A stretch of DNA of 64,000 nt from Enterococcus sp. 9E7_DIV0242. GTDB taxonomy: Bacteria > Bacillota > Bacilli > Lactobacillales > Enterococcaceae. Shown one piece after another: positions 56,567 to 64,000 of this stretch. The stretch covers positions 744,001 to 808,000 of the forward strand of contig NZ_CP147247.1 of assembly GCF_002140975.2 (NCBI RefSeq). Reading direction: 5' to 3'. A program made the translations under genes and the position numbers. Positions within the stretch are counted from its first letter, which is position 1. The number at the start of each line of letters is the position of its first letter. The notes under the pieces were generated by a model. That model saw only the letters and a program-made list of their open reading frames with translations. It searched no databases and had not been told where the DNA came from.

Positions 56567-57499
56567 ATGTTTTTGCTACAACAATCTACATCTACACTAG
56601 AATCTACGCTTGATTCCTCTGTAGGGGACTTAACTCAAGAAACCGTAAAAAAAGTCAATGCTTTCCAGCGTTATTGGGCTTCGATCAATTGGGATCAAAT
56701 CACAACATTCATTATCGAAAAGGCCATTTATATTCTATTTCTATTCCTACTCTTTGCTTTGATTAATAAGATAGGGAAAAGCTTGATCAATCATTTATAC
56801 AAAAGCCAAATCAGTAAACGGCAGACCATCAGTGACAGTCGCGTCAGTACGCTTCATCTGCTAACACGAAATGCTTTTCAATATACCCTATTCTTTTTCT
56901 TCCTATACTCATTGCTGAGTGTTTTAGGTGTTCCAATTGGTTCGCTTTTAGCTGGAGCAGGAATTGCCGGTGTAGCGATTGGTTTGGGCGCACAAGGCTT
57001 TATGAATGATATCATTACGGGTTTTTTCATCATCTTGGAACAGCAGATGGACGTTGGCGATTATATCCGCTTAATTGCATTGGATATTGAAGGGACAGTT
57101 ACTTCAATCGGCTTGAGAACAACACAGCTGAAATCGTTGGATGGGACAGTCCATTTTATCCCAAACAGGAATATTACGACTATCAGCAACCTTTCACGTT
57201 CCAATATCCAAGTGATCGTTGATATTCGCATAATCCCGGAGGAGGGCATCGAGAAAATACAGGAAATTCTGTCAGAGGTCAACCAACGCTTAGCCGATAA
57301 ACACAAAGAGGATATTCAAAGTGGTCCTACGCTTTTTGGAATGGTTGATTTAGGAAATGGTAATTTTGCTGTTCGAACAACGATGTATGTGCTCAATGGT
57401 AAGCAAGCGGTCATTAAAGAAGATTTTCTGGCCCAGTCCGTTACAGCACTTTCCGCTGAAAGTTTTACGATTCCCAATACACCGATTGTTATGCCTTAA
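56567..57499 (+). CDS. Small-conductance mechanosensitive channel MscS
   Basis: 310 residues. Three hydrophobic helices (about 45-70, 85-105, 115-135), with the glycine/alanine-rich pore helix GAGIAGVAIGLGAQGFMND, then a soluble beta domain with VGDYIRLIALDIEGTVTSIG and IPNRNITTISNLSR. It opens on hypo-osmotic shock. It has an N-terminal extension of about 45 residues. GGGTGATC precedes the ATG, and a terminator follows after about 130 bases. Confidence 0.92.
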   Translation: MFLLQQSTSTLESTLDSSVGDLTQETVKKVNAFQRYWASINWDQITTFIIEKAIYILFLFLLFALINKIGKSLINHLYKSQISKRQTISDSRVSTLHLLTRNAFQYTLFFFFLYSLLSVLGVPIGSLLAGAGIAGVAIGLGAQGFMNDIITGFFIILEQQMDVGDYIRLIALDIEGTVTSIGLRTTQLKSLDGTVHFIPNRNITTISNLSRSNIQVIVDIRIIPEEGIEKIQEILSEVNQRLADKHKEDIQSGPTLFGMVDLGNGNFAVRTTMYVLNGKQAVIKEDFLAQSVTALSAESFTIPNTPIVMP

Positions 57500-57628
57500 T
57501 TCAATTCTAAACAAAGCCCAGTTAGTACTATAAAAAAAGGTGCTATGTAACTACACGCTAAGATGTATTAGTACAAAGCAACCTCTTTCAAAACTACGTT
57601 TTTAAGTTATACTTTTTCCTCTATTGAT

Positions 57629-57680
57629 CCTTTTGATTGGTCTTAGGTATGTTATCTAAGAGTAATCAAAAGGTTTTTTA
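57629..57680 (+). terminator. Terminator downstream of mscS
   Basis: CCTTTTGATT/AATCAAAAGG (57629-57638 with 57664-57673) with an inner CTTAG/CTAAG stem, then six T. Confidence 0.8.
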
Positions 57681-57883
57681 TTTGATTCTCGCCAAATAAA
57701 GTTTTGAACAAATGCATCATTTTTACACCATTAGTGGTAAGCGTACGAAAGTTCTTCTATTTTCATAAAGTAACTATCTTTCAAAAGTTTTTTTATAATT
57801 TTCCTATTGTTGCCATACTGCTGTCAACAATCTGTTGCTATAATGAACTAGTAATTATCTAACAATGAAATGGGGAAAAATTT

Positions 57884-58534
57884 ATGTTTACAATCTATAT
57901 TTATATTCTTGATACTTTAGCTGACTGGGAAATGGGGCATGTTATTTCAGAACTAAACTCTCGTCGTTTTTTCAAAAAAGAGGCCCAACAATTAACCATA
58001 AAAACAGTTAGCTACTCAAAAGAACCCATCACTACAATGGGTGGTGTAACAATCATTCCTGATTGCCTTGTTGATGATATTACAACAAACGAAACAAGCA
58101 TGTTGCTATTGCCGGGTGCAGATACCTGGAACGATCCAAAGCATCAGGCTATTATTGAAAAAGCAGCTGAATTTCTTTCTGCTGGCTCTATCGTTGGTGC
58201 AATCTGTGGGGCTACTGTCGCGCTCGCTAGCTCAGGACTACTAGATAATCGTTCACACACAAGCAATGGGGCAGGATTTCTGGAAATGGTTTCTCCAAGC
58301 TACAAAGGGACCAGCTTCTATATAGACGAAGCATCAGTAGCGGATAATAATCTTATTACGGCAAGCTCTACTGGCGCTTTATTATGGACAAGACAAATTA
58401 TCGAACAATTAGATGTTTTCCAATCGGATACACTAGAGTATTGGTATCAGTATTTTAGCACAGGCAAAGCTGAACATTTCTTTGCCCTGATGCACACTTT
58501 ACCAATCAACGATGAAAGTAAATCTATTTCCTAA
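57884..58534 (+). CDS. DJ-1/PfpI-family protein
   Basis: 216 residues. VGAICGATVALASSGLLDN contains the nucleophile-elbow Cys of the DJ-1/PfpI fold, with a following His. Activities in this family include glyoxalase III, chaperone and amidase-like; the one here is unknown. An extended -10 TGCTATAAT lies at about 57836-57844. A perfect terminator follows. Confidence 0.87.
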   Translation: MFTIYIYILDTLADWEMGHVISELNSRRFFKKEAQQLTIKTVSYSKEPITTMGGVTIIPDCLVDDITTNETSMLLLPGADTWNDPKHQAIIEKAAEFLSAGSIVGAICGATVALASSGLLDNRSHTSNGAGFLEMVSPSYKGTSFYIDEASVADNNLITASSTGALLWTRQIIEQLDVFQSDTLEYWYQYFSTGKAEHFFALMHTLPINDESKSIS

Positions 58535-58550
58535 AAATAATGTATCACGT

Positions 58551-58588
58551 AAAAACAGCTAACGATTAATGGTCGTTAGCTGTTTTTA
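58551..58588. terminator. Terminator between the DJ-1 gene and dapL
   Basis: Perfect 15-bp stem AAAAACAGCTAACGA/TCGTTAGCTGTTTTT (58551-58565 with 58573-58587). Its A/T ends serve as T-runs on both strands. Confidence 0.85.
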
Positions 58589-58639
58589 TAGGATAGCAAG
58601 TCATTTATATCTGATTTGAATACCGCCCATCTCTATTGA

Positions 58640-59767
58640 TTAGTCGTCCAAAGATTTGAGAAATGTCCCAACCTGTTCAACCGCAAATGGTAAAGCAGCT
58701 TCATCAGGATCAAATTTTTCTGAATGCAGGCCATATAAGCTATCAACACCTAACCAAAACATTGTTCCAGGAACCTTGGAGAGCAAATAGCCGAAATCCT
58801 CACCAGTCATCGCAACCGGTGCTTCTTCAAATGCTACGGCAGGATTCTCCTCCATAAAATGAATGAATTTTTCTGTTGTCTCCTTATCATTCACTACCGG
58901 CAGATAGCCTTTTTGATCCAGAACTACTTCTACTTCACAATTGAAGGAATAGCTGATTCCTTTCGCCAGCTCTCGGATTCTTCGCTGTGTCAGCTGATTC
59001 GTTTCCTCTGTCAACGTTCGAATGGTTCCGGTAATGCTCGCTTCTCCTGCAATAGCATTGTTTACTGTCCCAGCATTGAAGGTTCCAAAGGTTACAACTC
59101 CGCCCTCTACGGGATTGACGTTTCGACTAATGATCGTCTGAGCTTGCTGCACAAAGCTGACTGCGGCAATGATCATATCATTGGATTCATTCGGAAAAGC
59201 AGCATGTCCACTCTTTCCTGTGAAATATACCCGAACTTCACAGGTTGCCGCGAACAATGTCCCCGGCCTTGTTGTGATTTTCCCTACCGGAAGCTCCGGA
59301 TTGACATGCAGAGCATAAAACTCATCCGGCAACCAATCACCAAAAGCCCCGTGTTCATACATCAGCATGCCTCCTGCTTCATTTTCTTCAGCAGGCTGGA
59401 ACAAAAAGAGATAGTTATTCTTTGGCTGCTTCTCAGACAACTTCTCCAAGAGTCCCAAGCCGATCGTCATATGAAAATCATGACCACAAGCGTGCATTTG
59501 ACCTTCATGCACAGACTTAAATCCTGATTCTACTGCCTCTGTAATCGGCAGTCCGTCAATATCTGCACGCCAGCCAATCGTTTTTTCCGGATCAACGCCT
59601 TGTACAAACACTAAAGTTCCGGTTTGCCAACATTTAATTTCGATATAGTCCTTTTTTATTCGTCCAATTTCATCCAATAAATAGCTTTGCGTCTTAACTT
59701 CCTTCAAGCCTATCTCAGGGATTTGATGAAGCGCCCTTCTTATTTCACTCAATCTTTCCTGTATCAT
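58640..59767 (-). CDS. dapL: N-acetyldiaminopimelate deacetylase
   Basis: 375-residue M20-family metallohydrolase. GWRADIDGLPITE, MHACGHDFHMTIG, QPAEENEAGGMLMYEHG and GEDFGYLL hold the di-metal ligands. In the acetylase branch of lysine synthesis it removes acetate from N-acetyl-LL-diaminopimelate. Located just downstream of dapH, as in B. subtilis ykuQ-ykuR. It could be mistaken for an amino acylase; the neighbour settles it. Confidence 0.92.
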   Translation of the reverse strand: MIQERLSEIRRALHQIPEIGLKEVKTQSYLLDEIGRIKKDYIEIKCWQTGTLVFVQGVDPEKTIGWRADIDGLPITEAVESGFKSVHEGQMHACGHDFHMTIGLGLLEKLSEKQPKNNYLFLFQPAEENEAGGMLMYEHGAFGDWLPDEFYALHVNPELPVGKITTRPGTLFAATCEVRVYFTGKSGHAAFPNESNDMIIAAVSFVQQAQTIISRNVNPVEGGVVTFGTFNAGTVNNAIAGEASITGTIRTLTEETNQLTQRRIRELAKGISYSFNCEVEVVLDQKGYLPVVNDKETTEKFIHFMEENPAVAFEEAPVAMTGEDFGYLLSKVPGTMFWLGVDSLYGLHSEKFDPDEAALPFAVEQVGTFLKSLDD

Positions 59768-59941
59768 TTCTTATGATCTCCCATTCCATTTTTCACTTTT
59801 CAAGTAGAATACACCAAAAAACCAAGAAAAGAAAGCTTACAAGCAAACAGAAACATTCTCTGGATTCCCATGATTTCACAAAGCCTATGGAAACTCATTT
59901 TTGCCTTATCGCTTGACTCTCTCATCTCAGTTTTTCACTGA

Positions 59942-60646
59942 TTATAATTTACGTAATTCGTCCATCATATTGGTTTTGCCTTTTGTTTTTTCATCAATAT
60001 CCTTGATTTTTCTAGCAGGCACTCCAGCAACCACAGTATTTGGTGCTACATCATCAACGACTATTGCCCCTGCGGCCACTACTGCTCCTTTACCGACACG
60101 AATTCCTTCCAATACAACTGCATTGGCACCGATCAATACATTATCTTCAATAACAACAGGCTCAGCACTCGGCGGCTCAATGACCCCCGCCAACACAGTT
60201 CCGGCTCCAATGTGGCAATTCTTACCCACAGTCGCTCTGCCCCCAAGAATAGCGCCCATATCGATCATTGAGCCTTCACCGATGACAGCACCGATATTGA
60301 TGATAGCCCCCATCATGATTACCGCATGGTCGCCGATTTCCACTTGGTCACGAATGATTGCTCCCGGTTCGATTCGAGCATTGATCTCTTTTGTATCAAG
60401 CAATGGAATCGCAGAATTTCGGCTGTCGTTTTCCACAACATAATCTGCAATCACAGATTTATTCTCTTCTAAAAAAGCGTTGATTTCTGCCCATTCACCG
60501 AACAGCGTCCCTGTTTTACAGTTTGTAAACGCCTTAATTGATTCAGGATATTCCAGCCCTTTCAATTGACCCTTCAAGGTCACTTTCACTGGTGTCTTTT
60601 TTGTTGCGTTCCCGATATAACTAATAATTTCATATGCATCCATCGC
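59942..60646 (-). CDS. dapH: Tetrahydrodipicolinate N-acetyltransferase
   Basis: 234-residue left-handed beta-helix acyltransferase with many hexapeptide repeats in the second half ([18 protein letters not shown] and neighbours). The N-terminal [20 protein letters not shown] is typical of DapH. It makes N-acetyl-2-amino-6-oxopimelate in lysine and cell-wall diaminopimelate/lysine supply. The start at 60646 follows AGGGAG; the ATG at 60661 is at that site. dapL follows after 174 bases. Confidence 0.94.
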   Translation of the reverse strand, partial: AMDAYEIISYIGNATKKTPVKVTLKGQLKGLEYPESIKAFTNCKTGTLFGEWAEINAFLEENKSVIADYVVENDSRNSAIPLLDTKEINARIEPGAIIRDQVEIGDHAVIMMGAIINIGAVIGEGSMIDMGAILGGRATVGKNCHIGAGTVLAGVIEPPSAEPVVIEDNVLIGANAVVLEGIRVGKGAVVAAGAIVVDDVAPNTVVAGVPARKIKDIDEKTKGKTNMMDELRKL

Positions 60647-60766
60647 AGTAACTCCCTTCAATTTCTACCAAATATAAATAAGACGAAATAGTTCACTCAC
60701 CCAGCTATCTATTTCGTCGATTTATATAGCATATCAAAAATTCAGTAAAATGTGAACACAGGTGTT

Positions 60767-61261
60767 TTAAATCGCTTGGTTCTCCTGTGTTTCATCTACT
60801 TTTGGTAGAACAAGGTTGTGTTTTTCCAGCTCATGGGCCATATGATTGATGGCTTTCAGTAGTTCTTTTCTCGTAATGATTCCCTTGAAGCACTGATTAT
60901 CATCAACAACTGGAAGAAACGGCGAATCTACAAGTAAATGCAGCACATCCTCCAAATCCCAATCCTCGCCAACAACCGTCACGCCCACTTCCATAACATC
61001 AGCAACAGTGAACTCCTGCAGTTTTTCTAAGTCGATTTCAGTCAAATCAAACATTTTATCTACAACATCCGCCAGACTGATCAGCCCAACAAATCGATCG
61101 CCTTTATCTAAAACAGGGATTTTTGAATATCTTACTTGTGATAACACCAGTAACGCATGATTCAACGGATTCAAACACATCACGTTTGCAACATTTTCAG
61201 CTGGTATCATAAATGTATCTTGTTTCTCCATTAATAATTCTTTTACAGCATTTCCAATCAT
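60767..61261 (-). CDS. cbpB: Cyclic-di-AMP-binding CBS protein (CbpB/DarB)
   Basis: 164 residues, essentially two CBS domains (IPAENVANVMCLNPLNHALL and VADVMEVGVTVVGEDWDL begin each). CbpB/DarB (B. subtilis YkuL) senses c-di-AMP and controls Rel or pyruvate carboxylase. Homology by motif and by neighbourhood to dapH/dapL (ykuQ/ykuR). GGAGG lies 7 bases before the ATG at 61261. Confidence 0.88.
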   Translation of the reverse strand: MIGNAVKELLMEKQDTFMIPAENVANVMCLNPLNHALLVLSQVRYSKIPVLDKGDRFVGLISLADVVDKMFDLTEIDLEKLQEFTVADVMEVGVTVVGEDWDLEDVLHLLVDSPFLPVVDDNQCFKGIITRKELLKAINHMAHELEKHNLVLPKVDETQENQAI

Positions 61262-61498
61262 TGGAGTGCCTCCATTTCGTTTTTTCACTACATTCTTTAT
61301 TGTACAGAAAAGACGCTCGAATGTCTCTAAATTCGCAGTTTTTTCATAATAGTTTAAAAAATTTTACATTTAAGTTCGCCTTATTTTTCTGGGATAGTTA
61401 GTAAAGATGTTTCCGCTTTCATTTCCGCAGTAAAAAAGCCCCACACATGGTACAGAACTCAGATTCTATGCTCCATCTGTCCCTAAATCCAAATAAAC

Positions 61499-61613
61499 GG
61501 TGGGAGAGAAGCAACTTCTTCGACAATAAGCTGAAATTCAGCAAAAATTTGTAATGAAGCAATTTTCGTGAATTCCAGCTTATTGCTTGAAGCTTAACGC
61601 TTCTGCCCCAACC
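61499..61613. repeat. 115-bp imperfect palindrome
   Basis: GGTGGGAGAGAAGC at 61499 pairs with GCTTCTGCCCCAACC at 61599-61613. An inner AATAAGCTGAAATTC (61525) pairs with GAATTCCAGCTTATT (61570). It lies in the gap between cbpB and the phosphodiesterase, downstream of the latter. It could act as a terminator or be a copy of a MITE-like repeat; its copy number cannot be judged from one window. Confidence 0.55.
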
Positions 61614-61629
61614 TCAAGGAACAAATTCT

Positions 61630-62145
61630 TTATTTTGAAAATTTGAAATGAAGTTCTTTGACTGGTTCAAATGTTCGATCATAATATTGTACGTCGAACT
61701 TCTCCTTTGCGCTTTCAATGATCGCATAGGATTGTATTTGGATAGGACCACGCGGTTGGCGAATGCTTCCTGGATTCAAAAAGAGACATCCTTGATGCAT
61801 CTCACAACCAATTTCATGTGTATGCCCAAACAAAGCAATTGTTGCACCCACCTCTTCTGCTTGCAAGCCCAGCTGTGTCAAACCAAAACGAACATTCGAC
61901 AAATGACCATGCGTCATGAAAACTACATCTTCACCTGTATCTTTTACAGCCGTTTCAGGATAGCCTGGACCGTAATCACAATTTCCTTTTACAGCAGCAG
62001 TAAAGTCATCCCATAGATGATCTGTTGCTTCTAACTCAGAATCACCGCAGTGAAACATTGCATCAACTTTCCCTTTATAATGATCGACCAATTGTACCAG
62101 AATATCTCGATCACCATGATTATCACTTACAACTAGATACTTCAT
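61630..62145 (-). CDS. YfcE/MJ0936-family metallophosphoesterase
   Basis: 171 residues. Metal motifs: [29 protein letters not shown] and FGHTHE. The family hydrolyses phosphodiesters with Mn2+. Its start at 62145 follows AGGAGG and overlaps the rdgB stop by four bases (ATGA), so it is in the murI-rph-rdgB operon. Confidence 0.92.
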   Translation of the reverse strand: MKYLVVSDNHGDRDILVQLVDHYKGKVDAMFHCGDSELEATDHLWDDFTAAVKGNCDYGPGYPETAVKDTGEDVVFMTHGHLSNVRFGLTQLGLQAEEVGATIALFGHTHEIGCEMHQGCLFLNPGSIRQPRGPIQIQSYAIIESAKEKFDVQYYDRTFEPVKELHFKFSK

Positions 62146-63500
62146 TCTGCCGCCTCCTGTCCATTCAACCAGCTTTCCCATTCTTTTTTCAGCTTTTCAA
62201 CTGCTTTGCCTCGGTGACTGATTTTGTTCTTCACTTCTCTTGGAAGCTCGGCAGAAGTTTTTCCTTCTTCCGGAACGTAGAATAACGGATCGTAACCAAA
62301 GCCATTGTCCCCACGAGGAATTGTTCCGATAAGCCCTTCCCAATCTCCTTCGACAACGAGACTCTCTTTATGAGGAGCGGCAAAAACTAATGTACAATGG
62401 AATCGAGCGGTTCGCTCCTCTTTAGGAATTTCCGTTAACTCATGAAGCAACTTGGCATTATTGGCAGCATCACTTTTAGGTTCGCCGGCAAAACGAGCAG
62501 AATAAATCCCCGGCATCCCCCCTAACGCATCAACAATCAAGCCTGAATCATCTGCAAGAACAGGCTGTTGCAGGATCGCTGCAATCGTTTCAGCTTTTAA
62601 GCGCGCATTTTCCTCAAAGGTCGTTCCTGTTTCTTCTACTTCCGGCAGTTCAGGATAATCGAGTAAGGTTTTCACCTGATACCCTTTGGCACCAAAGAGC
62701 TCCTTGAACTCTGCTGCTTTCCCGGCATTTCCTGTTGCAATCACAATTGTATTTTCTTCTGTCTTATGTTCAGCAAAGGAAGCCAATAACGTATTCTTTT
62801 GCTCTGCAATCAATTCACTGATCCCACTCTTTCCATAAAACAGCATAGCATTCAATTCGTCTCCTGAAAAAGTCGCTTCTTCTCCTGTACCTTGGATTTC
62901 CACAAACTCTCCTGACTCCGTCATCACGATATTCATATCGACCTTTGCAGCAAAATCTTCTTGATAGTCCAAGTCTAATACACAGTCACCTGATGGCAAT
63001 ATCCCAACACTGACAGCTGCTAAGTGTTCCTTAATCGGATCTTCTGTCAATACGCCTTTGACCATCAGTTTTTCGACGGCTAACTTCATTGCTGTAAACG
63101 CACCTGTAATACTTGCTGTTCTTGTTCCGCCATCTGCCTGGATAACATCACAATCAACAACAATGCTTCGTTCACCAAGCTTCTCCAAGTCAATTACGGC
63201 ACGAAGAGATCGGCCAATCAATCGCTGAATTTCCATCGTTCTTCCTGATAGCTTTCCTTTCGCACTTTCACGAATATTTCTAGTGTTCGTTGCTCGTGGC
63301 AGCATACTGTATTCTGCTGTGACCCAACCTGTTCCCTGACCACGTAAAAAAGGCGGAACCTTTTCTTCTACAGTTGCTGAACAAATCACTTTTGTATCGC
63401 CAAAAGAAATCACAACTGACCCTTCCGGATGCTTGAACACATTGGTCTCTATTGTTACATTTCGTAATTGTTTTGGACTTCTTCCATCATGTCTAATCAC
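62142..63500 (-). CDS. rph: RNase PH / XTP-dITP diphosphatase fusion
   Basis: 452 residues, two enzymes in one. Residues 1 to about 245 are RNase PH ([50 protein letters not shown]), which trims tRNA 3' ends. Residues about 255-450 are RdgB/HAM1 ([38 protein letters not shown]), which removes dITP/XTP. GTG at 63500 is favoured by AGGGGG 8 bases upstream; the ATG at 63506 is closer than usual. It overlaps murI by 8 bases. Confidence 0.94.
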   Translation of the reverse strand: MIRHDGRSPKQLRNVTIETNVFKHPEGSVVISFGDTKVICSATVEEKVPPFLRGQGTGWVTAEYSMLPRATNTRNIRESAKGKLSGRTMEIQRLIGRSLRAVIDLEKLGERSIVVDCDVIQADGGTRTASITGAFTAMKLAVEKLMVKGVLTEDPIKEHLAAVSVGILPSGDCVLDLDYQEDFAAKVDMNIVMTESGEFVEIQGTGEEATFSGDELNAMLFYGKSGISELIAEQKNTLLASFAEHKTEENTIVIATGNAGKAAEFKELFGAKGYQVKTLLDYPELPEVEETGTTFEENARLKAETIAAILQQPVLADDSGLIVDALGGMPGIYSARFAGEPKSDAANNAKLLHELTEIPKEERTARFHCTLVFAAPHKESLVVEGDWEGLIGTIPRGDNGFGYDPLFYVPEEGKTSAELPREVKNKISHRGKAVEKLKKEWESWLNGQEAAE

Positions 63501-64000
63501 TAACATTTCCCCCTATTTTCGCATGTTCTACATTGATTGTTTCCAGCTCAAGCCAATCATTGGCTATTTCCTTGAACATATTTGCTGAGCCTGTGGTATA
63601 AAATTCATTGATCGGCGCAATCTTTTTCGGTTCTGCCGCCAAGTTAAAGTAGTCCAACAAAACACTAACTTCACTGATTGTTTCTGCGCCTGAATCAATT
63701 AGCTTGATTTGACTGCCCATTTCATTTTGAATCAGCGGTCTTAATAAAGGATAGTGAGTACACCCTAAAATAAGGGTATCCAATCCTGTTCTAGTTTTTA
63801 GTGGTCTTAGCGTCTCAGACACCACCTTTTTCGCAACAGATGAACGATATTCGCTACTCTCTACGATCGGTACAAACTTTGGACAAGCTAAGCTCTGTAC
63901 CTCAACAGAAGGAACCTTACTTTTTAATGCTTCTTTATATGAGCCACTTTTTATAGTTCCTAATGTCCCGATAACGCCAATCTGATTGGTCTTCGTTGCT
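63493..64000 (-). CDS. murI: Glutamate racemase, 3' part
   Basis: The frame is open to the right edge, so the N-terminal part lies beyond the window; 168 C-terminal residues are present. [29 protein letters not shown] and [18 protein letters not shown], with the second catalytic Cys, identify glutamate racemase, which supplies D-glutamate for peptidoglycan. It is the upstream member of a murI-rph/rdgB-phosphodiesterase operon. Confidence 0.95.
   Translation of the reverse strand, partial: ATKTNQIGVIGTLGTIKSGSYKEALKSKVPSVEVQSLACPKFVPIVESSEYRSSVAKKVVSETLRPLKTRTGLDTLILGCTHYPLLRPLIQNEMGSQIKLIDSGAETISEVSVLLDYFNLAAEPKKIAPINEFYTTGSANMFKEIANDWLELETINVEHAKIGGNVSD

Noticed and set aside
59901..60443. 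180-residue rightward frame opposite dapH
   Set aside because: Rich in Thr/Pro/Ile as expected from the antisense of hexapeptide repeats; dapH is clearly the real gene.

Overview
The window is chromosomal DNA of a low-GC Gram-positive coccus, most likely an Enterococcus species. The evidence is the gene content and order: gpsB-rnpB-ypsC next to recU and a class A PBP, an RNase PH/RdgB fusion behind glutamate racemase, and an HD phosphohydrolase that looks like the enterococcal dNTPase EF1143. I cannot name the species from sequence alone. No tRNA, rRNA operon, prophage, IS element or cas gene was found.

Layout. 1-13 kb is core housekeeping: membrane proteins, nth, dnaD, an M32 carboxypeptidase, an rRNA methyltransferase, RNase P RNA, gpsB, ypsA, recU, pbp1a and pyrG with a CTP-sensing leader. 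13-18.5 kb is a rhamnose operon (rhaB-rhaA-rhaD-rhaM, then fucO). 19-24.6 kb holds two AraC regulators and a PTS IIC-GH3 glycosidase pair. 24.75-25.17 kb is a CRISPR array with seven 30-bp repeats and no cas genes in the window. 25.4-36.5 kb is an unsaturated-uronate catabolic island: GH105 hydrolase, TRAP transporter, an isomerase-like protein, kduD, kduI, kdgK, kdgA, an AraC activator and an IclR-type KdgR. 36.7-37.8 kb is rpoE and a DUF1934 gene. 38-41 kb holds an E1 alpha/beta pair of a 2-oxoacid/acetoin-type dehydrogenase with a SorC regulator but no E2 or E3. 41.6-45 kb is a zinc-ribbon protein, lipL, the HD dNTPase and a HAD phosphatase. 45-52 kb is an ascorbate-type PTS (IIA, IIB, IIC) with a SIS isomerase, two aldolases and a PRD regulator. 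52.4-64 kb is mixed core: Nudix, glyoxalase, amidotransferase, aldo/keto reductase, ilvE, mscS, PfpI, dapL, dapH, cbpB, a YfcE-type phosphodiesterase, rph-rdgB and partial murI.

How it works together. The accessory half is built for plant or host polysaccharide sugars. Rhamnose is taken to dihydroxyacetone phosphate and lactaldehyde, then propanediol. Unsaturated uronides released by GH105 enter KduI-KduD-KdgK-KdgA and end as pyruvate and glyceraldehyde-3-phosphate. Rhamnose and unsaturated uronate are together the products of rhamnogalacturonan breakdown, although no lyase or rhamnosidase is present here. CcpA-type cre boxes overlap promoters of the GH105 and kdgA transcripts.

The most unusual items are the cas-less array, whose repeat ends like the type I-B repeats of Listeria RliB and Clostridioides and one of whose spacers reads as a tyrosine-integrase motif; the unassigned PTS/SIS/two-aldolase pathway; the orphan E1 pair; and the pyrG reiterative-transcription attenuator.
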